Below, piece after piece: positions 57,126-64,000 of a stretch of DNA of 64,000 nt. A program made the translations under genes and the position numbers. The first letter of the stretch is position 1. The number at the start of each line of letters is the position of its first letter. The notes below the pieces were generated by a model. That model did no database searches and had not been told where the DNA came from. It saw nothing but the letters and a program-made list of their open reading frames with translations. Source of the DNA: Paragorgia papillata (lineage: Eukaryota > Cnidaria > Anthozoa > Scleralcyonacea > Coralliidae); NCBI GenBank assembly GCA_035771165.1, contig JAWNZC010000300.1, positions 434,001 to 498,000 on the forward strand. Reading direction: 5' to 3'.

Positions 57126-57897
57126 ATCAATTGTTAAGAGTGTTGTGTAATAGGTTACTATATGCTACCGAATTTAGTAATAGAAGTGGCATCTTTCAAT
57201 TTCTAACAGCGTACAATTAGCACATAAATCATAATTGTGAACAATGAAAAGCTAACAGTGCACAGATAACCGTGCCCACAAAGCGAAGTTAACTTTGTAT
57301 GATCAGAGCGTGTCACTTGGCTCACAGAAAAGTGTCTGTTGTCTATTATCAATTTATGATGTCAATTCAGCGACACGCAAGTGTTTTTCCAGTGACTCAA
57401 CAGTGAAAGTTGAGTAAATTGTTTCTAAACATCTGTTTAGGCAAACTTTCTTCGTGTTCTACTGTTGAATTATTGTGTATTAAACATCTCTGCGCGTCTC
57501 TTCGTTGACATCATTTTCTGTGGACAGTAAACCAAGTTTAGCCCAAATCTTAGACCCTTTTAATAAGTATCGAATACGTAATTTTCACCCTTTGACGTCA
57601 ATTTTTCCCCCCTGTGCTTTTAATTGAAAAGAACATTTACGCAGGAACGAGGCTGAAAAGGCTAATTTAAATGCATGAAAAAGAATATAATTTGGCGGCC
57701 ATGTTTATGAATGTGGTATATAAGTCGTAAATTACCTTCGTAGTGGGTCGATTATGGGGAGTAATGCCGATATCATAGTACCGCCACTGTAATTGGACAA
57801 TTTTGGTGTACATGTTGCAACAATTTTGATTTGGTAATGAAGTAAAGGTGAAGGTAAAATCGACGTAATGTCATTTTTCAAAAACTTGCGTTGCATG

Positions 57898-58064
57898 TAG
57901 CCTAGTCTCTAGGCCTTCCTCGGTTAACGCGTTTCGGAACTGATCCGAACGAACTCAGTGGAACGAACCCGCTCGTTTCCAGCCTCTCCCCAGTCTTCCC
58001 AAGAACCCAAACCGACTACGCGGCCAAGCTCATGGCGGAAACGGAAGGCCTAGAAATTACGCTA
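57898..58064. mobile_element. TAGCC-ended MITE, 167 bp
   Basis: Ends TAGCCTAGTCTCTAGGCCTTCC and GGAAGGCCTAGAAATTACGCTA. Flanking 9-mers cgttgcatg (57889-57897) and cgttgcgtg (58065-58073) differ at one position. Confidence 0.8.
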
Positions 58065-58192
58065 CGTTGCGTGCATGTTTTGCTCCACATGGTCAGATAC
58101 AGGTATAATGGAACTCGTTGTAAATGTCTCAATTGCGCCAAATCTCGCCCCCAAACTACACAGAAACGACGATTGCGACTTCAAGTAGAGGT
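58033..58192 (+). CDS. Weak candidate first exon overlapping a MITE end
   Basis: ATG followed by an open frame MAETEGLEITLRCVHVLLHM, then RYNGTRCKCLNCAKSRPQ and RRLRLQVE up to a GTAAGT donor at 58193. The first dozen codons come from the MITE's right arm. The CKCLNCAKS cluster looks protein-like, but there is no independent support. Confidence 0.3.
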
Positions 58193-58454
58193 AAGTGAAC
58201 TTTATTTCTAAAATTACGGCAACATGTCATTCTAGCATTTTGAGATTTTTGACAAATCGAATGTTTCCCGCTCAGAATCCCTAAAAATAGATCTTACATA
58301 AAGTACGCATTCCATATATTGCATTAATTGCCACAATTTATTCTTTACCATATATGGAGTATTGTTTTGCAGATCACGTGCACACGACTTCTGAGCCTTC
58401 TGTGTCTGAGCGCTGAAATCTGAATTAATATCAGAAGAGACTCGAACGCAACCT

Positions 58455-58545
58455 CGTCCCCAGGGCCATTTGCGGGGTCTGGGCCAAGATGGCGGCCAAA
58501 AACAAAATGGCGGGAACAAATGGCCCTGGCACAGGGAGGTATCAT
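58455..58545. repeat. Hairpin with ggccaagatggcggcc core
   Basis: Arms cccagggccatttg and caaatggccctgg. A related arm lies at 59931-59975 (cctgtgccaggg ... ggccgccatcttgg), which could be the far end of a 1.4 kb element. Confidence 0.55.
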
Positions 58546-58828
58546 CGGTTACAAAATATGAAGCTTAACCATCTAATATAACCATCCCACATGCGGGATG
58601 TTAATCTTGAACACATAAAGCTAAAAATCCTAGAGGGGTGTTGTGGTCGGGGTCTGAGAGGAGGCACATTTTTCCGGAGGGTTGTGGTTAGGTTTAGGGT
58701 TTCCGGGGGGCGTGATTACCGGGGGGTGGTATGGGGGTGAGGATTCGTTTTAAAAGGTTGTCCAATCAGATGGTGGTTTTAATGTTGGTTAAGCTTCATA
58801 ATTTGAAGGTAATGATACCTCGCACAGG
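58533..58828. mobile_element. Hairpin MITE, about 296 bp, G-rich centre
   Basis: Arms aggtatcat ... atgaagcttaacca (58542-58575) and tggttaagcttcat ... atgatacct (58786-58822). The centre (58630-58745) has several runs of four to six G on the + strand. Confidence 0.65.
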
Positions 58829-60395
58829 CTGCAAAAAATGAGCCATATTTTGACAACACCGCTGCCAAACGTTTTGCGCATGCGCGACGTCCGAGCTCGG
58901 CCTCAGAAAAAGAGCGGGAAAACACTGAAATATTTGGACTGGTCGGAGAGTCCGACACAAAAGTTAAAATTATAAGCATACTACCGAAAAGATAAGGTAG
59001 ATAATTCGTGCATGACTTCTTTGTCAATATTGTAACATATTCTGAATTTACCCCTTCGTAATTTTCTTTACCCTTTTTTTAAAACACAAATGAATAGTCG
59101 AGTCTTACTTAGTCTTCGCTGTCTGGTTGTTGTCGCCACGGCTTCTCTTGATATCTATTCTTGCGAATTCAAGCAGGCGCAAACGTTTGGCAGCGGTGTC
59201 TATTTTGACTCATTTTTTACTTGGACCGAGTCTTCACTAAGTTTATCGCGCCTAGTCAGGCTCAATTTTTTCTGAATATTTAGTTCAGCTTGACTGACCC
59301 AAACTAAAATCAATCAAAACATTCATTTCCAAATACATTGTCGAATTATTAAAATAAATAGACTTTTAATAAATATCTGTAAATGCTTAGTATTTTTCAT
59401 TTGCTTCACCGTTTGTACCAAATTCGCAAGAAACTGGATTGCCGTTGTCTGGCCGGGGCCGCCTTGCTTTCGTGAGTTTTCGGTGGATTCAATTCAGTAT
59501 TTTGATAAACATTTAGGCTTCGTTTAGTCGAGAATTCTTGTTTGAAAAAGGCCTGCTTCTCAATGGCCAAACACGTAAATTCTGCCCTGTGGTGTACTTT
59601 CCTTTCGCAGCCAAAATACATTTTGACTTTGTTCACCAAGTCTTTTGTTCGCCCGATTTAAAAAACACTCTAAATTGCCGTCCCATGGACTTCGTTGTAT
59701 GGCAGCCAGGGCACAGAGATGACACGACCCATCATTACATATTCCTCCGATGTTTTTACGGGTGTTTCGCCAGCTTTTCATTCATGTTTTTAACAGCCGG
59801 CAATTCTGGTGTCACTTATTTAATATAATTAAGCCCTATAAACAAATGCCCGCCCACCTTGTTTCCACCAATCAGAATACCTAAAACATCCAATGTTATC
59901 TCGACCAATCAGATGTAGTGATAGCTCAGCCTGTGCCAGGGGCATTTTTTCTTGGCCGCCATCTTGGCACAGCTCCCACAAATGTGACTCGAACGTTTTA
60001 TAAGTACGCCTCTTGCTTGCCGTTTTACTGTCTGAAAACTGACAAGTTAATAAAAAGCTAAAGCAGGTTTGTTTTATTTGGGGTAGTACTAGTCTTCAGA
60101 GAGGGATGGTAAAGATGATCATAGAACGGTAAGTCTACTGCATAAATGTTTTTAATACACTGCATCATGATATAAATGAAGTTTGAAAACACTCAACTGA
60201 AGTTAAACGAATCGAAATATTTCATCAATCAAGGAACCAATGCAGATTAAATAATTCTTAAGATAGCCGTAATATACAAACATAAAAAGTCGTGGGTAGA
60301 CATGCTAAAAGATTTTAATATATAATTCACGTTTTGTTAGTACTAGTAACAAGAATCGAAATATAGTAAGTATAGGTAATCATATGATAGCGAGT
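58829..60395. other. No gene recognised
   Basis: Short frames only, none with family features. Confidence 0.35.
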
Positions 60396-60514
60396 ACAAT
60401 TACAGTATAAAGGATTTACACTACAAGTGATATTTGAAAATTTTGCCAAAATTGCACGAGCCGTTAGGCGAGTGCAATTTGGCATAATTTTCAAATATCA
60501 CAAGTAGTGTATCC
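60396..60514. mobile_element. Hairpin MITE, about 119 bp
   Basis: Arms gtgatatttgaaaatt and aattttcaaatatcac, then aaattgcac / gtgcaattt around gagccgttaggcga. The outer gtacaatta/taattgtac also pairs. Confidence 0.8.
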
Positions 60515-61457
60515 TTAATTGTACAAGCAAAATCATGATTACTCATTTATTATATGCATGGCAAAATTACAACATGTGCGCTTCGTACTCACTCACGCCT
60601 TTAAAAACATCTTGTTTCATATACTTGACAAGAAACATTTTCACTCTGAGTGTTCTCATGTACTCATTTCAAAATATTGAGTTCATAGTGTACCGAAATG
60701 CAGTGGCGTCGTGGCAGGACTATTTGATATTTGTTGGAAATTTTCAAAATTTTGTGGTTGTCAGAAAACTTGATCATCAGTTGACAATATATTGTTTACA
60801 ATAATGTAATGACTTACTAGATCAGCTTATTTCAGCCATTTTGTTCAGTGAAGTTGTAATGCTACCTATTTCTTTATAAAATAAGTTAGCTCATGAACAA
60901 CAGAACAAGGCAAATTTCACTGGATAACTTCGCGTTCTTGTTGGCCGTTTTTTTAAGCCTGTGTACTTCATGACAAAATAATAGGCATACATGCAGTCTT
61001 GTAGTTGTAAATATTAAGTGTGGAAATGTAACATCTATATTAAAGTGATTCAAACTTTCATGTCCTGGACTCTTTGTACTTAATGCTATATCTTCTTCTG
61101 CGTGGACACGGAACGTATAATTTAGATTGAAGTGATTCAAGCCTGTAGACTGTTAACCTACTGTATACTGTAGTTTTTTAGATCAGAAAACTTTGTGATG
61201 AAATCGCTATAATTTCTTTTTTGAAAAATTAAGAAAAAATACACCTGTTGGAAAACTTGAGCCTCCCCCCCTGTTGAACAGCTCCCACAACGCCACTGTG
61301 GAAATGTGAAAACTTTGCAGAATTGGCCGCCACTTTGACTTTTATTGTCAACATTGTTCCCAGGGCCTTCTCTATTTTTATTAATTGTACTGCAGTACAA
61401 TTAATAAAATAATTGTACTCCTCTCAACCAATCAGCATGTAGTAATTTTGTCATGAA
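60515..61457. other. No gene recognised
   Basis: AT-rich. A short palindrome around ttaattgtactgcagtacaattaa lies near 61379-61402. Confidence 0.35.
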
Positions 61458-61560
61458 TGTAATAAGGTTGGATATAATGCCGAATTATGTAGGGTTTTCG
61501 CTCAAAATGTTAGACTTGTATGTTCCATAATTCAACAGTATATCCAAGCTTACTATATTT
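61458..61560. mobile_element. Diverged relative of the 48652 hairpin MITE
   Basis: aaggttggatataatgccgaa and cagtatatccaagctta arms, with ttagact and ttcgct shared in the loop. Confidence 0.65.
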
Positions 61561-61683
61561 CGATTTGTGTTTCAACACTGCCTATGCAGCACACTACATT
61601 AGACAACTTGGACCATTACTGATTAATGTAATAGCAAATCACATTATGTATAGGTTAATTCCTGAGACGGAAGTAATTATAAA

Positions 61684-62249
61684 GGCTCTGTTTACACAAG
61701 ACCGGACAAATTTTTATCCCAATGAAAATTCATCCAGATGGTTACATTTACACAGTCCACTAAAATATTCGTTCACTTAACATTTCCATTTACATGGAGT
61801 CATATTAGACGTAAGTTTGAGGAAGGCTGTCAGGGTTATTGGGTAAACTTTTCAGGTTAATGACGGTATTAAATGGTTAGTAAATAGTGGGGATTGGTCT
61901 TGTGATATGCATATAAAGGTAACACCGAAATGAGCCACCATTTTGCAACAATGTTTTGGTGTTCATAAAAGTTTTGGAAACTAAGGTAATCATGTTGGGA
62001 ATTGCCTGAAAGCATTACGAAGGCCATGTTCAGAAACAACTTTTTTCTTCTTCACACGGTACCAGATGAATATTTATCCAGCACAAATCACAATTTGTCC
62101 ACTTTCGTTGGTGGATGAAAATTCAACTGGGTTTGTGTAAAAAATTTGAGTGGATACTGTAGGTGGGTCTTATGTGAACATGAGACCTATGGCATGCAAA
62201 TTAATTTTCATTCAGAAAAACATTTGTCCAGTCTTGTGTAAATGGGGCC
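61684..62249. mobile_element. CpG-depleted relative of the 49134 MITE
   Basis: Begins ggctctgtttacacaagacc and ends cttgtgtaaatggggcc. Aligns along its length with 49134-49776, most differences being CG to TG or CA. Confidence 0.8.
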
Positions 62250-62525
62250 TAAGCTAGTTTATAGTTACCAAGACCCGAACTACTTACATGTAGTTCATTT
62301 ATGATACCAGATGATATCTGTTGTTTTTTAACAAAAAAAGTATTCTAGATGTATTAGTAAGAGCAATATAGCCCACAGTGAGTCATTTATTATGAATCAT
62401 GCAATGTATACAGTGGTATGGTGGCAAGTTTCAGTCTAGTCCCACCTCCCCCCCAAATAAAGAAACAAAAGAAAAGTCATTACTGTATTTGGTGAAACTC
62501 AAATGATCACAATTTTTGTCCTCAG

Positions 62526-62609
62526 ATAATTAGCAAACGTGGAAGGAGATATGAGAGTGGAAAATCTTTGTCCATTGATTTTAGAAGAGCTATTGTCGAC
62601 AAGCATTAA
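62526..62609 (+). pseudogene. Helix-turn-helix fragment, paired/transposase-like
   Basis: IISKRGRRYESGKSLSIDFR then RAIVDKH and a stop. The GRxYExGKxLSxxxRxxIVD pattern is familiar from paired-type HTH domains of DNA transposases and their host relatives. Only the first helix region is left. Confidence 0.4.
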
Positions 62610-62867
62610 AAATAACCTTGACTTGACTGAACAGTCTGAACTCATACTTGGCGTCGTGTCAACTATACGGCACGCGGTGCGGTCATCTGCAACCAGCAGT
62701 AATTAGTGACTACAGGTGTACTTCATCTCAGCTTTGGTGTAGATTTTTCTTATTGTACCCTTAACATATGACTGCATCACTACGATCTATTCTGGCAAAA
62801 GCCCAGAATCTATTATATTAATTTGGAGACCTATAGTTAAGAAAGAAATGGGTTTATTTTGTTAAGT

Positions 62868-63170
62868 TTTGGCGCCCTTGCTAGTTTTGGCACCTTTGCT
62901 ACTTTTGGTGCCCGGTGCCCCTGCTGCAACACCAGGTGGGAGAGGTTGGCCTTGCTTTTGGGGTGCCACTACCTTCTGGATGTTGCTATGTTTGGGGTGC
63001 TGCTACTTTTGGGGTGTCACTACGTTTAGGAAGCTGTTAATTTCGTGGTGCCTCTATTTTTGGGGTGTTGCTACTTTTGGGCTGCTTTTTCTTTTTTTTT
63101 TTTTGGGGGGGGGGGGGGGGTGCCACTACTTTTAGGTGTTGTTACTTTCAGGGTGCTGCTAATTTTGGGG
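62868..63170. repeat. Degenerate 15-bp minisatellite
   Basis: Variants of gctacttttggggtg repeat, interrupted by a T run and a G run at 63090-63120. Confidence 0.75.
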
Positions 63171-63284
63171 TTGTCGAACCGAAACTAGGCTTTAGTCAAA
63201 TGCTTTTAGGATGGTATGGAAAAGTTAATGAGATTCTGATTATGGGGGTCTGTAAAGTTTAGAATCATGTCATAATCCTGGTTA

Positions 63285-63505
63285 AGATCCTGTTAAGTTT
63301 AGGATCCTGTCAGGATCTTGATTAAGATCCTGCATGCAAAGTTCAGGATGTTGTCAGGATCCTGGTTAGGATTCTGTTAGGTTTAGGATTCTGACAGGAT
63401 CCTCAGGATGTTGTCAGGATCCTGGTTAGGATCCTGGTTAGGATCCTGTTTAAGTTAGGATTCTGACACTGGATCCTGTAGGGATCCTACAGGATCCTGT
63501 GTTTA
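63285..63505. repeat. GGATCC palindrome cluster
   Basis: Variants of caggatcctg and ggttaggatcctg recur about every 10-25 bp without a fixed period. Confidence 0.75.
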
Positions 63506-64000
63506 GATTTCTACCAGGGAAGAGCTTGGCCACGAGTTCTGTATATATACCACATTATATATATAGAAAACTGAATCCATATTATATAAAAATATCACTG
63601 TAATTAGATTTATGGTTTATGAAAATATCATATTTCCTAATATCAACTTTCGCATATTTTGCTTTCGTTATCAATTCTTATTGCGTCAGTTCAAGTCGGG
63701 ACATATCAACAGCTAGGAAGTTTTGTTTCGTAAAGAAAGTTTTCAATCAACATAAAGGTTCTTTTATTCCAAGGCAAAAATTTGTTTGCTGTTCATTCAA
63801 TCTTATAGTGTCTGAGAGAGGAAATCTACATTGAATATCTGTACAAGCCACAACATTCTCATCACCACTGAGACGATCGAATGATCGAGGAAAACGTGCG
63901 GTTTTCTCGAGGAAACGTAGGTTTTCTTATAAAATATATAAATATGTTTCCTTTTAAATATATTGTGATAAGACAGGTTTGTAGCCAAATTTTGTCTATT

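Overview
This is eukaryotic, AT-rich, intron-bearing DNA crowded with transposable elements. The element mix (BEL/Pao and Ty3-type LTR elements, CR1/L2-like LINEs, a Penelope-like GIY-YIG fragment, a 2A-OTU reading frame, many hairpin MITEs) and the ZU5 host gene suggest an invertebrate, most likely a cnidarian such as a stony coral or sea anemone. That is inference; no marker gene fixes the species.

Host genes. (1) Seven + strand exons between 27390 and 32591 join with compatible phases into about 528 residues ending in a TAG: a proline-rich linker, a ZU5 domain, a second ZU5-like segment and a possible UPA-like tail. Two 51-nt phase 1-1 exon copies (18192-18242, 25600-25650) lie upstream inside duplicated intron sequence, and a truncated companion exon starts at 18741. 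The gene's 5' end is not in view. (2) A second + strand gene has exons at 45389-45570 and 46568-48008: a hydrophobic glycine/alanine-rich segment, a Cys-rich patch and pentapeptide-like repeats. A further exon at 52304-52378 resembles the truncated exon at 18741, so the two loci share exon modules and may be tandem paralogues.

Layout. 1-6.2 kb: a 959-bp direct repeat flanking a pogo/Tigger-like C-terminal remnant and a Harbinger-type MITE. 6.27-14.53 kb: a decayed minus-strand BEL/Pao element with both LTRs, inserted into an older repeat and itself hit by a LINE/SINE tail. 15.4-19 kb: a foldback MITE with TTAA flanks and exon-bearing duplicated modules. 18.9-20.2 kb: Ty3-type integrase end plus LTR. 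20.3-22.7 kb: 5'-truncated LINE. 23.0-24.0 kb: five-unit tandem array with a micro-inversion. 26.3-27.0 kb: Penelope-like fragment. 27.4-32.6 kb: ZU5 gene. 33-38 kb: MITEs and about 0.9 kb of microsatellite. 39.4-44.4 kb: minus-strand LINE broken by a segment holding a 2A-OTU frame. 45.4-52.4 kb: the pentapeptide-like gene with a transposon carrying a RecQ-like fragment in an intron. 52.5-64 kb: mostly MITEs and minisatellites.

The clearest recurring pattern is a set of elements ending TAGCC...GGCTA (one ends ACGCTA) with exact or near-exact 9-bp flanking duplications (48.3, 52.6, 55.2, 57.9 kb), plus a 38-nt hairpin whose empty site also occurs in the window. All searches and comparisons were by eye; no database was consulted.
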